From Paenibacillus sp. 1_12 (GTDB lineage Bacteria; Bacillota; Bacilli; Paenibacillales; NBRC-103111), in assembly GCF_900114475.1 (NCBI RefSeq), contig NZ_FOTE01000010.1, positions 1 through 64,000 on the forward strand: 64,000 bases of DNA, read 5' to 3'. Positions 25,279 through 33,670 of the stretch are shown in pieces; positions within the stretch are counted from its first letter, which is position 1, and every line of letters begins with the position of its first letter. The position numbers and the translations under genes were made by a program. Below the pieces are notes generated by a model, which saw nothing but the letters and a program-made list of their open reading frames with translations, had not been told where the DNA came from and did no database searches.

Positions 25279-26088
25279 CTACCCTCCCACAGCTACATAC
25301 TTTTTCATTCCAGTGTTCCAGAGAATACCGGAAAGCACAGCAAACACAGCAATCCACATGATCTGCATAACCAAGCCTTGACCAATCTGCTCCATGGAAA
25401 GTTTGCCACTCAGCAGTTGAATTGGAAAATACACCACATAATTAAAAGGAAGCATTAGTAAAATCTTTTGCATGCCAAGACTGTACACATCGAGCGGAAA
25501 TAACCCGCCGCTTGCAATTGTAGCCAGCAGACCAAAAGTTTTGAACGCTCCGTTGGATTCGATAAACCAGAACGCAATTGCACTCAAACTATAGTAAATA
25601 AAGAAATTCAGCAGCAGCGAAAAAGGGACGACGCAGAAAAACAATAACACCTGCTGACCTTGCACCGGGAACCCCAGCCAGAGATTCAATACCCATACAA
25701 CAACCATCGAAATAGATAAAATCGCAACCATTTCAATCAATTTCTCACCAAGAAAGCAGCAGATCCGATAAGCAAAATAACCAATCGGCTTAATCAAATA
25801 TTTGTTCAAGCCGCCATCCTTGATATCCCGTGCGATTTCGAATTGAAAGCCAGTCCCTATCAGCTTAGTCATCAATATCGCAAGAATCGAATAGGCAATC
25901 AACTGGTTGTAGGAATAGCCGAACACCATGGATTGATTAGAGCTTGCGAATACCGCCTTCCAAAAAAAGAATTGAATGATAATCGGGAATATGCAGCTGA
26001 ACAAGCTTAAAAAAAAGTTCGTGCGATACTCCAAAACCTTTTGAACACCTAGTGAAAAGCTCTTAAGATATTTGCTCGGCATGAGCAT
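25279..26088 (-). CDS. ABC-2 type exporter permease (first subunit)
   Basis: 269 residues from the ATG at 26088, which overlaps the end of the ATPase gene and has AAGGCGG eight bases upstream; the longer frame to 26217 is a shadow. Six hydrophobic segments; the EIARDIKDGGLNKYLIKPIG segment parallels HIRDGTLDMLITKPVS in the partner permease, showing that the two subunits are homologous. Export role inferred from context. Confidence 0.85.
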   Translation of the reverse strand: MLMPSKYLKSFSLGVQKVLEYRTNFFLSLFSCIFPIIIQFFFWKAVFASSNQSMVFGYSYNQLIAYSILAILMTKLIGTGFQFEIARDIKDGGLNKYLIKPIGYFAYRICCFLGEKLIEMVAILSISMVVVWVLNLWLGFPVQGQQVLLFFCVVPFSLLLNFFIYYSLSAIAFWFIESNGAFKTFGLLATIASGGLFPLDVYSLGMQKILLMLPFNYVVYFPIQLLSGKLSMEQIGQGLVMQIMWIAVFAVLSGILWNTGMKKYVAVGG

Positions 26089-27070
26089 GCTGTTCACCGC
26101 CTTTTTGATACAGCAGGGCAATGCCCTCTTCAATCGGAATGTCCTCAATGGTAAAATCGATAACAGGCAGATGATCGAGTACCCAGCGTGACAATCGCTT
26201 AATATCGTTTTTTTCAAACTCGATGGTTACGAGTAGGTCCTTAACCTCCTTCACGTTCCCGACCTGCTGAAGGGTATGAGCATCAACGGGATGAGACAAA
26301 ATCAGCTTCATGATTTTCTTGTGTCCGAGAATATCGTTAACTTCCTTCAGGCTGCCGTCGAAAATCACTTTACCGTGGTTGATAATAATCGTCCTTTTGC
26401 ACAGATCCTCAATATCATTCATGTAATGGCTGGTTAGCAAAATAGTTGTTTTTCTATCCTGATTGTAATGCTTGAAAAACTCCCTGATCTTGCGCTGGGA
26501 CAATATATCCAAACCAATCGTTGGCTCATCGAGAAACAGTACCTTCGGCTTGTGAATCAGTGCCGCTATGAGCTCCATCTTCATGCGTTCCCCAAGCGAT
26601 AATCTGCGAACCTGCACCTTCAATAAATGCTTAACATCGAGGAGCTCCGAAAGCTCGCCCAAGGTGTCGTTATACTGCTTGTCATCCACCTCATAAATAC
26701 ATTTGTTCAAATAAAGCGATTCATTGGCTGGCAAATCCCACCACAGCTGGTTTTTCTGACCCATAACAATCGAGAACTGCCGCTTAAAGTCATTTTTGCG
26801 CTCCCACGGTGTGTAGCCAAGCACAGTAGCACTGCCGCCTCCAGGATATAAAATTCCGGAAAGCATCTTCAGAGTCGTCGTCTTGCCTGCTCCATTAGGT
26901 CCAAGGAAACCGACAACCTCACCTTCCTCGATTCCGAACGAAATATCGGAGACGGCATCCTTAATCAGCTTTTCTCTCCGAAACAAGTTGCTGAACGAGC
27001 TTTTCAAGCCCAACTCCTTATTGTAATAGCTGAATGATTTGGACAGCCCGTTCACTTCAATAATCATCAT
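26063..27070 (-). CDS. ABC transporter ATP-binding protein for the exporter
   Basis: 335 residues. Walker A is FLGPNGAGKTTTLKML, the signature is RRLSLGERMKMELIAAL, Walker B is KVLFLDEPTIGLD, followed by the switch histidine in TILLTSHYMND. The C-terminal 90 residues are an extra domain common in ABC-2 exporters of this type. GGAGACC precedes two adjacent ATG codons (27070, 27067). It drives the two permeases encoded immediately downstream. Confidence 0.92.
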   Translation of the reverse strand: MMIIEVNGLSKSFSYYNKELGLKSSFSNLFRREKLIKDAVSDISFGIEEGEVVGFLGPNGAGKTTTLKMLSGILYPGGGSATVLGYTPWERKNDFKRQFSIVMGQKNQLWWDLPANESLYLNKCIYEVDDKQYNDTLGELSELLDVKHLLKVQVRRLSLGERMKMELIAALIHKPKVLFLDEPTIGLDILSQRKIREFFKHYNQDRKTTILLTSHYMNDIEDLCKRTIIINHGKVIFDGSLKEVNDILGHKKIMKLILSHPVDAHTLQQVGNVKEVKDLLVTIEFEKNDIKRLSRWVLDHLPVIDFTIEDIPIEEGIALLYQKGGEQHAHAEQIS

Positions 27071-27105
27071 CAGGTCTCCTTTAGCTTGTTAAATACTCTC
27101 CAATG

Positions 27106-27134
27106 AACGGCATAACTTCCGAAGCTATGCCATT
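27106..27134. other. Hairpin between the radical SAM and exporter genes
   Basis: AACGGCATAACTTC at 27106-27119 pairs imperfectly with 27122-27134 (GGCATA and TATGCC arms plus inner CTT/AAG pairs). There is no T-run, so it looks like a transcript-processing or stabilising structure, not a terminator. It sits in the widest gap (102 bases) inside the operon. Confidence 0.45.
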
Positions 27135-27172
27135 CACACACCGTTAATACCGTTAATTATTAATTGAATAAA

Positions 27173-28366
27173 CTAAATGTGCTTTAACGAGGATACTCCA
27201 TGTAAATAAAGTACATTGCACTTGGAGCAGGCTGGCGTCAATCCTCCACTATTGATCGTCTCACGAATTTTATCGTAAGCTTCGGAATTCCAGATTTCCG
27301 TCAAGCTTTGCTCATGCAAATTGCCAACGGAAAACTCCGAGAAAAACTTGCAAGCCGAGATGTTGCCGTTAGGCGTTACATCAATTCGTGTTGCCAGCGC
27401 CAGACAGTCTGTTGCACAACGGCTTGTCATCTCGTCCCCAGTGACGAAAGGTTCGATTTCATCGAATTCCAGTCCAGGCTGATAACGCAGCCTGGTTTCC
27501 CAAACACGTTCGTTCATTTTCTCCAGCTGTTCCATTAAAGGCGTCAAATGCTTTGTGTCGATTTTATACTTGAATGCGTGCCAGCTGTTGCGCTGATGCT
27601 CATCCAGAGGACGTAGCCAGTTAAAATGGTCGCTGAAATAGTCATCCATTTTCACAGAAGTTTCATTCGAGATGTACCACGGAAAGGTCAGCAGCACGAG
27701 ATCAATCCCTTTGGCTTCAAAGCTTTCCATCAGATCATACAAGTAATAAATATTAGCGTTGTTAATAACGCTATGCACGGAAATCCGACCTTTAAATAAT
27801 CCTTTTCTCCGCATCTCCAGTAGAAGATCAATAGTTTCCATCGTCTTCCTGAACGAGCCCTTGCCGCGGATCAAATCATGGTCAGCCTCAAAACCCTCGA
27901 GTGCAATGAGCAGCTCCAAATCCTCGGATATTTCATTAAGCGAATCTATAAATTTCTCGGTTAAGAGTCCGTTGGTACAAATCGTCGTTTCACGCGGATC
28001 TTCTTTAAGCAGATCGAGTATCTCATCAAACCGATGATGAAACATCGGCTCCCCGCCCCACAAATACAGTCTTGATTTCAAAGCCTTCGTATCATCGAGC
28101 AGCTGTTTGATGATTTTGATATCGATATCCAGGTTCTGCTCCGCAGTATCCATATGGTGATGATAGCCTGATTCGTTCCATTGGTAGCAGTGCTTGCAGC
28201 GTAAATTACAACGGTTGGTCAGTTTAATCGCCACAAACTCAGGCAGCACCGTTTTATATTTCGGATTATGAGCCTTTTCACGAATTGGAACTGCGATATT
28301 ACGGATCGTGCGTTTGAGAATTTCAAAAGATTTTTGATCCATCTTGGTTCTCGTTTTGGGCTGCAT
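27173..28366 (-). CDS. Radical SAM protein with SPASM-type C terminus (second copy)
   Basis: 397 residues from the ATG at 28366, with GGAGGG well placed. The radical SAM cluster motif is NRCNLRCKHCYQW at about residues 56-67, with the SAM-binding LYLWGGEPMFHH. The C terminus has SRCATDCLALATRIDV, GNISACKFFSEFSVGNLH and CSKCNVLYLHG, cysteines typical of a SPASM auxiliary iron-sulfur domain. SPASM enzymes modify peptides (RiPP maturases) or carrier- or sugar-linked substrates (BtrN is a reduced form). No short precursor peptide gene is seen beside it, so a non-ribosomal substrate is likelier here. Confidence 0.88.
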   Translation of the reverse strand: MQPKTRTKMDQKSFEILKRTIRNIAVPIREKAHNPKYKTVLPEFVAIKLTNRCNLRCKHCYQWNESGYHHHMDTAEQNLDIDIKIIKQLLDDTKALKSRLYLWGGEPMFHHRFDEILDLLKEDPRETTICTNGLLTEKFIDSLNEISEDLELLIALEGFEADHDLIRGKGSFRKTMETIDLLLEMRRKGLFKGRISVHSVINNANIYYLYDLMESFEAKGIDLVLLTFPWYISNETSVKMDDYFSDHFNWLRPLDEHQRNSWHAFKYKIDTKHLTPLMEQLEKMNERVWETRLRYQPGLEFDEIEPFVTGDEMTSRCATDCLALATRIDVTPNGNISACKFFSEFSVGNLHEQSLTEIWNSEAYDKIRETINSGGLTPACSKCNVLYLHGVSSLKHI

Positions 28367-28389
28367 CGTCCATCCCTCCAATTAGTGAA

Positions 28390-29496
28390 TTAATGGCTCG
28401 GTTTTTCGTTGTAATACAGACAACAGCCTGGGCATATGGAAAATAGCTGCTTTTTCAAATAATCGCGATATTCCTTATATTTCGGACCATTCCAAATGTC
28501 AAGCAGTCCCTGCTCATTGACATTGCCAAGCGTCAGATCATAAAAATTATGACAAGAGGTTACGCCGCCTCTGGCATTAATCTCAGTGCTGATCCAGGGA
28601 AACACACAGCGTTTTTTCATATTTGTGACCTGCTCCCATTTGGCGTTAAAATAATTGCGAATATTGTCTTCGCTAATCACTTTGGGATAAGCATTGAAAT
28701 AACGGCCGCTGTCCTTACAAAACTTCTCAATCAGCTTGAGCTGCCGGGCCAGATCCTTGGCATCTATACTGCTGAAATGCGCTGGGCTGCTGATAAAACC
28801 TCTAGCAATGGGAGCTGATTGGACATGAAACTCTTCCTTAAGCACCGTGGCGTAATGCTCGTAGCGCTCCTGAGTGACATATTGCTGAAGCTCTACACTG
28901 ATGCAATCAATCATCGTCATATCCAGACTTTCAAAATAAAAGCGTTCCAGATGTTGATGATTAATCGGTGTTACCGCCGTACTGATCCCGATCTTGGGAT
29001 AGATCGAGCCTTTGCTTTCTCGCACCTCGTAGAGCTTGCGAATTCCCTTCATTGCTTTTTGAAAGACGCCCTCGCCCCGCTGTGCATCATTAATTTCCTC
29101 CGGCCCGTCCAGCGATACCCAAATTCGTTCCGGCGCATGCTCAACCAACATCTCTGCGTGACGCTCCAGCAGTGTACCGTTTGTTGGGAAATGAACGCTG
29201 CTTTTATGATACTTAATGGATTCCAATACTTCGTCGATCCATGGATAGATTAACGGTTCACCGCCATACAGCTCATAATAGGGTCTAGCTGGACTGCAAT
29301 CCTCTATAATTTTTTTGACTACCGCCAGATCGAGCTTCTTCAGCTCCGGTTTTTCTTTATAGGCGCCATTATCTCCCCACTCAAAACACATTTTGCATCT
29401 CAGGTTGCAGGACTCCAGTAATTGGAGAAACACCCATTTGGGAATACCGCTATCCAGACCTGGATGCTGCTGTGCCGTTTCTGTTTTAATCAGCAT
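28390..29496 (-). CDS. Radical SAM protein with SPASM-type C terminus (first copy)
   Basis: 368 residues from the ATG at 29496 (GGGAGGATC upstream), overlapping the glycosyltransferase gene by 11 bases; the longer frame to 29691 is a shadow of that gene. The cluster motif is ESCNLRCKMCFEWGD, the SAM motif YYELYGGEPLIYP. C-terminal KKRCVFPWISTEINA, GGVTSCHNFYDLTLGNVNEQ and CPGCCLYYN supply further cysteines. Similar in layout to its neighbour but clearly distinct in sequence, so the pair probably carries out two different steps. Confidence 0.88.
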   Translation of the reverse strand: MLIKTETAQQHPGLDSGIPKWVFLQLLESCNLRCKMCFEWGDNGAYKEKPELKKLDLAVVKKIIEDCSPARPYYELYGGEPLIYPWIDEVLESIKYHKSSVHFPTNGTLLERHAEMLVEHAPERIWVSLDGPEEINDAQRGEGVFQKAMKGIRKLYEVRESKGSIYPKIGISTAVTPINHQHLERFYFESLDMTMIDCISVELQQYVTQERYEHYATVLKEEFHVQSAPIARGFISSPAHFSSIDAKDLARQLKLIEKFCKDSGRYFNAYPKVISEDNIRNYFNAKWEQVTNMKKRCVFPWISTEINARGGVTSCHNFYDLTLGNVNEQGLLDIWNGPKYKEYRDYLKKQLFSICPGCCLYYNEKPSH

Positions 29497-30643
29497 GAAC
29501 GATCCTCCCTTGTTCGTGTAAATGGTGGGTTTCGACAAGCACCTCTGTATAACTCGGTGTAATCGATCTTTGCTGTAGCAAGTTAAGATGAAGTTCATAC
29601 AAAATCTCCTCGGAGAAACCCCTTTCTTTCCATTCCTCGTAAGAGATACCGAAGCCTTTAAGCGCCCACAGCTCGGCATTGCGCTTCTCATGAGAACCGA
29701 ACGGCTCCAGCATAATAACCGGCGTTGCCGAAGATAATGAGTCCATTAGGGTGCCAGCCCCAGGCTTGCTGATTATGGCTTTGGCCTGTCGAATAACATC
29801 ATAGAGACCGTGATGCGATTCCAAATTCGTGTACTGGGGTTGTTCTGATGGCTGGATTTCGGCAAATAACGGAAGATCATGCTCTCCTTTTGGACCTTTG
29901 CGCCATGCCGTCCATGCAGGGTCATTCATGAAATAACGGTCACCCTGCCTCGGTTCAAGCGTCTCCTCCCACGTATAAGCAACGATATCGAGCTTGAAAC
30001 CCCGCTCCTGAAGCTCGGGAATTTTGCCCTGATACGTGCCCATCCCCCAGCCTCCCCCGTGAATCACATATCGATCATGACGATCACTCAATGGAATTAC
30101 AGCATCTTCTCCCACAGGAATGAAGCAGGCGATGACACTGCTCGATGCCTGATAAAGCCAGACGTCTTTATAGTGCTGATTGTACAGCGGGTTGAACTTC
30201 TTCAAGCCTTTCCACGAAGGAGATAAATCTGAATCGACATAGAGCAAATCGACCTGTAATACGTCACTAAATTCCCTACTTCCCTCCTTCAACTTAGCCC
30301 GGTATAGATCCAGGATATAGACCCAATGTCCGGATAATGCAATAAAATCGCGCCTCCCCTCTTTAGCCCATGCTTCCAGCAGCACATCAACCTGCTCAAA
30401 ATCGATACTGTCGCGAATATCCTTCGGAATCTTCGTTGCCACCAGTGCTAACGCGAAGTTATCATGATAGGCTTTTTGGCTGTCCCGTATTTTGTCCTGC
30501 TTATCCTGCTGTACAAAGCTTTCAAACACCAATACCTCGGTTGCGATCTGCTTCTGCCTCAATTGGTAGCTGACAATTAATCCAGGGTTATAAAAGCCAA
30601 GTCCGAACCCGGAGCAAAGAATGGTTATGGGCGTCTCCTTCAA
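29486..30643 (-). CDS. GT-B fold glycosyltransferase (MurG/GT28-like C terminus)
   Basis: 385 residues. The N terminus TILCSGFGLGFYNPGLIVSY fits the first beta-loop of GT-B enzymes. The C-terminal donor site is YDVIRQAKAIISKPGAGTLM, then SLSSATPVIMLEPFGSHEKR, the MurG-like pattern that binds the nucleotide-sugar diphosphate. It would attach the sugar made by the RfbF, dehydrogenase and decarboxylase genes of the same operon. The acceptor is unknown. Confidence 0.78.
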   Translation of the reverse strand: MKETPITILCSGFGLGFYNPGLIVSYQLRQKQIATEVLVFESFVQQDKQDKIRDSQKAYHDNFALALVATKIPKDIRDSIDFEQVDVLLEAWAKEGRRDFIALSGHWVYILDLYRAKLKEGSREFSDVLQVDLLYVDSDLSPSWKGLKKFNPLYNQHYKDVWLYQASSSVIACFIPVGEDAVIPLSDRHDRYVIHGGGWGMGTYQGKIPELQERGFKLDIVAYTWEETLEPRQGDRYFMNDPAWTAWRKGPKGEHDLPLFAEIQPSEQPQYTNLESHHGLYDVIRQAKAIISKPGAGTLMDSLSSATPVIMLEPFGSHEKRNAELWALKGFGISYEEWKERGFSEEILYELHLNLLQQRSITPSYTEVLVETHHLHEQGRIVHAD

Positions 30644-30654
30644 AACCTCATCCC

Positions 30655-31995
30655 CTAACTGGATACTGTGATGGCCAGCGATGATAGCAGCGTACGAAGC
30701 CTAATACTTAATTGCTCCCCCTCCACCAAATCACTCGCAACAATCGATACATACATACGTGCTTTATAACGTCCGTCTCGTTGTTGATTCACCTTGAATG
30801 TATTTGCACTTAATGGAATGATTCCATTACGGCATCCGTTCTTGTACAACAGCCCCTCATTTTCCATCGCATGCAGCACATCTCCAAAAGCAATCGGAGT
30901 CGAACCAACCATCGATACATACGTCAGATAACCTTCAAGCGAATGAGCATCCAGATACATGTCAAGCTGATGCTTGATAAGACTCATTGATTTTCTGGCA
31001 TTAATCTCCACTAGCGGAACTATCGATCCATCCTGCAGTACCATGGAATCGACGCAGACATGTCCAAAGTAACCACTCTCATATAAACTGTTGGAAACCG
31101 CTTGCATCAGCTCCCAATAACCTTCCCGCTCCAGCCTCTGTATCAATGGAGGAGCTGCCGTTACCGAGCCTTGATAGGCAAAATCAGAATTTAGCACCTG
31201 CTGCACCGAAATAAAACTGAAGCTTCCGTCCGGTAAAATCTCAAATTGACACGAGAAGTCCATTTCCTTATTCAGCAGCGGCTCGACAATAAACAACGTT
31301 TGTCTATCGTTATTTTCTTGCTTGGCTATATAGGTACTCACTCGGTTCAGCATGCCTTCTGTTGAAATCAGCAAATTTCCTTTTCCCGATACTCCAAAGG
31401 TATCCTTGATCAGGAACGGACCGGAATCCAGCAGTGCCTTTCCAATACTATCCAGTTCAGTACAGCTTCTTATAAATTGACTTACATTCCAAATACCCAG
31501 CTTGTCTTTCAGCTCTGTGGAATAGACTTTGGAATTAACATGCTTAATCACTTGAAGTGAGGGGGCGTGAAACCTCCAACCCTGCTGTTCAGCCAGTACA
31601 TCCACACCATTCAGTATGGCAAAGGGCTCCAATTCTACATCTTGCACTAATTCCTCTAACTTCATGTACGGCAATGCCGCCGACAAACGTTCGAAGATAT
31701 TCATTTCACTGGATGCCGTAGGAGGAAGCGATACGTCCAGATCCACCTTATTGTTAGTAAACCTAAAGCCAATGTCTTGTAAATAATGGAGGTGCGCTTC
31801 ATCCATCGCATAGCGGGTCAACAACGTATCTTGTTTCTGACAAAATACAAATAACAGCTCATCCATGGCATTCACCAAATTGCGTGTCTGCAGATCGGGA
31901 ATAGAAGGCAGTCTAGTTAGCTTGTCATCCCGCCAACAGGTCTCGGCATCAAAGGTTCCGCAATGAATACGCGGTCTGCGCTCTGATCCTATCAT
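30655..31995 (-). CDS. ATP-grasp ligase, BtrJ-like
   Basis: 446 residues. A pre-ATP-grasp region of about 170 residues is followed by the grasp fold: FLIKDTFGVSGKGNLLIS is the glycine-rich ATP loop with its lysine, and LVEINARKSMSLIKHQLDMY holds the metal-binding Glu and Asn. It overlaps the stop of the carrier-protein gene by four bases (ATGA), so the two are likely partners. In butirosin synthesis BtrJ, an ATP-grasp enzyme, loads glutamate on the BtrI carrier; a similar amino-acid-to-carrier ligation is the natural inference. The substrate is not known. Confidence 0.75.
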   Translation of the reverse strand: MIGSERRPRIHCGTFDAETCWRDDKLTRLPSIPDLQTRNLVNAMDELLFVFCQKQDTLLTRYAMDEAHLHYLQDIGFRFTNNKVDLDVSLPPTASSEMNIFERLSAALPYMKLEELVQDVELEPFAILNGVDVLAEQQGWRFHAPSLQVIKHVNSKVYSTELKDKLGIWNVSQFIRSCTELDSIGKALLDSGPFLIKDTFGVSGKGNLLISTEGMLNRVSTYIAKQENNDRQTLFIVEPLLNKEMDFSCQFEILPDGSFSFISVQQVLNSDFAYQGSVTAAPPLIQRLEREGYWELMQAVSNSLYESGYFGHVCVDSMVLQDGSIVPLVEINARKSMSLIKHQLDMYLDAHSLEGYLTYVSMVGSTPIAFGDVLHAMENEGLLYKNGCRNGIIPLSANTFKVNQQRDGRYKARMYVSIVASDLVEGEQLSIRLRTLLSSLAITVSS

Positions 31996-32234
31996 GCGCT
32001 TTGGGATTCTATAAAATAGCAGAACGTATCAATCGAATTCAAATGGACCATATCAAATTCGTCAAAATCAATTTCAATATTAAATTCATCCTCTACTCGC
32101 AATATGAAGTTAATCAGCTGAAGGGAATCCAATCCTCCATCATTCAGCACATCTGAACTTCCCTGCAGGTTTTGAAGCAGCTCCGGCTCATTTTTGATTT
32201 CACTGATGATCCCGATAATTTTTTCCTGAAGCAT
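31992..32234 (-). CDS. Discrete acyl carrier protein (copy 3)
   Basis: 80 residues from the ATG at 32234, where AAGGAG is eight bases upstream; ATG 32240 and GTG 32243 are too close to it. The attachment serine is in LNDGGLDSLQLINFILRVED, followed by FNIEIDFDEFDMVHLNSID. It is coupled to the ATP-grasp ligase gene and is the likely carrier loaded by it. Confidence 0.88.
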   Translation of the reverse strand: MLQEKIIGIISEIKNEPELLQNLQGSSDVLNDGGLDSLQLINFILRVEDEFNIEIDFDEFDMVHLNSIDTFCYFIESQSA

Positions 32235-32246
32235 GAACATCACTCC

Positions 32247-33104
32247 TTATGGTTTATGAACAACGGCCGAATCACTGGTTTTGACAATAACGGCCAGAAT
32301 GTCTGTTTGGGCATACTTCAGGTTGTAGTTGGTCATATGCAGCTGTCTGTCATCAGTAATAGAAGTCAGCTGAAGCTGGGGGGGCAAAGATTTGATAATA
32401 TGCTTGATCAAAGCCGCTTTCGTAAACCGCCATATGACTCCATCAATTGAAGAATTCACCATATAACCCTCGGTCATCTGCTTGCCCGATTCGGCTTCTT
32501 CCATTATGACCGGATCTGCAATCCAGATCTCACCATGATCCTTCAGCAGTCGGGCACACTCAGCAAATGCCTTTTTATGATGGCGAATATGATGAAAGCA
32601 GCGGGCAAATATAATCACGTCAAAGCTTTTATCCTCCATGGGAACGTCATAAATCCCGCTAAGCAGGTAAGAATCATATCTTCCTTTCCTGATTCCATAC
32701 TCCAAATAGTGCGGGTTAATGTCCAAATTAACTATTTTCTTGGACTGCGATTTACCTACATGCTTGTTCAACAGCCCGGTCCCGCAGCCCACCTGAAGAA
32801 TGCTGCCTTTGAGCGGAGGTAAAAAACGATACACAGAGGTTGGTTTCGGAAAGTTCAACACAAACATTGACCATTCGTACAATCGCGGATGCTTTTCGAT
32901 CAGTCGTACAAGCTTGCTAATATAAAAAGGATTTTTTAGCTTGTTTTTAGTGAAGTCACGTTTATTCCACACATAATAGATTGGATATAAAACAATGAAA
33001 TACATCCAATACACAGTTTCTAACAGCTTGATTAATATGGGATGATTAGACCGATGAATTTGATGCTCGATACCTTTGTCCATACCAATAGAATTCAATT
33101 CCAT
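32247..33104 (-). CDS. Class I SAM-dependent methyltransferase
   Basis: 285 residues. Motif I is GSILQVGCGTGLLNKHVG at about residue 105, the acidic residue after it is in IVNLDINPHYLEYG, and motif IV reads FDVIIFARCFHHIRHHKKAF. The first 90 residues are hydrophobic and basic (VYWMYFIVLYPIYYVWNKR), suggesting membrane association. First gene of the biosynthetic operon; AAGGGGG lies 10 bases before the start. It could methylate an O, N or C position of the product. Confidence 0.82.
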   Translation of the reverse strand: MELNSIGMDKGIEHQIHRSNHPILIKLLETVYWMYFIVLYPIYYVWNKRDFTKNKLKNPFYISKLVRLIEKHPRLYEWSMFVLNFPKPTSVYRFLPPLKGSILQVGCGTGLLNKHVGKSQSKKIVNLDINPHYLEYGIRKGRYDSYLLSGIYDVPMEDKSFDVIIFARCFHHIRHHKKAFAECARLLKDHGEIWIADPVIMEEAESGKQMTEGYMVNSSIDGVIWRFTKAALIKHIIKSLPPQLQLTSITDDRQLHMTNYNLKYAQTDILAVIVKTSDSAVVHKP

Positions 33105-33491
33105 CTACATAATGACCCCCTTAATAATTGATTCATTTGGAAAAATGTGGTTATTCATTCGCTTCACAAGCTTAGCAGAATTAGTGGATAACCATCAATT
33201 AGACTTTTTTGTAAATAGCATTTCACAGATTAATACATTTTTGAAAAACTTGGACTTTTCAATATATTTATGCAAGTTATCGGTTATTAACTCCATTCAG
33301 AGCAATTGCATATCCCAACAGGTGGACGTAGTAAACAAATCAGAATTACCATTAATAGGAAATTAGTTCTATTGATGTCAGCTGCAACAAGTTGATGCAT
33401 CACCTCACATAAATACGCCATCCCACTCTTCGGCTTCTAACATGCGATGTGTTTAGTAATTGAGAATGCAAGCCTCTTGGATGGTACAAAT
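33105..33491. other. Leader region of the biosynthetic operon, no gene seen
   Basis: About 390 AT-rich bases upstream of the first biosynthetic gene. I see no convincing reading frame on either strand. A seven-base inverted repeat lies at 33241-33262 and may be part of the promoter or an operator. No riboswitch fold was recognised. Confidence 0.5.
33241..33262. repeat. Inverted repeat in the operon leader
   Basis: TTGAAAA, eight-base spacer, TTTTCAA. It lies about 140 bases before the first biosynthetic gene start. Possible operator; weak because it is AT-rich and short. Confidence 0.35.
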
Positions 33492-33655
33492 CTATCCTTT
33501 ACTACCTCGCATATATTCCTCTGCTTTCTTCGCTAACCACTGCTGTGTCGTATAATACACCTTTACTTGTTAACGTTTCAGCCTTCGTTTTGCAATGGTG
33601 CATGCCTAAAAAGTCAAAGCCCTCTTCACCACACACCTTGATATAGTAGAAAAAC
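33492..33655 (-). pseudogene. Remnant of a group II intron reverse transcriptase/maturase
   Basis: Read on the minus strand, one frame gives GEEGFDFLGMHHCKTKAETL, and a shifted frame continues VYYTTQQWLAKKAEEYMRGS before a TAG at 33494-33492. Both phrases match consecutive parts of group II intron reverse transcriptases (GFDFLGMHHRKTKAE and YYTTQQWLxKKAEE). A one-base shift near the AAAGGTGTATTATAC stretch breaks the frame, and neither the catalytic YADD region nor the maturase C terminus is present. The gene is dead and only about 55 codons survive. The 5' limit is approximate. Confidence 0.75.
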
Positions 33656-33670
33656 TACAAAACCATTATT

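Larger units (their letters stand above)
13526..33262 (-). other. Biosynthetic gene cluster: carrier-protein, radical SAM and sugar pathway (20 genes)
   Basis: All genes from 33104 down to 13562 lie on the minus strand with overlaps or gaps mostly under 50 bases. Order of transcription: methyltransferase, carrier protein, ATP-grasp ligase, glycosyltransferase, two radical SAM/SPASM enzymes, ABC ATPase and two ABC-2 permeases, glucose-1-phosphate cytidylyltransferase, UDP-glucuronate-decarboxylase-like enzyme, nucleotide-sugar dehydrogenase, carrier protein, flavin monooxygenase, two BtrH-like proteins, kinase, carrier protein, a third BtrH-like protein, adenylation domain. No regulator and no phosphopantetheinyl transferase lie inside. 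Product unknown; I infer a glycosylated aminoacyl or peptide-like compound built on carrier proteins and exported by the ABC system. Confidence 0.75.

Noticed and set aside
13526-33104. Complete siderophore or aminoglycoside cluster
   Set aside because: There is no catechol, hydroxamate or citrate-ligase enzyme and no inosose synthase; only the carrier-based side-chain part resembles butirosin.
33076-33366. Plus-strand 96-codon frame opposite the start of the biosynthetic operon
   Set aside because: It overlaps the start of the methyltransferase gene, has no ribosome site and no recognisable domain.
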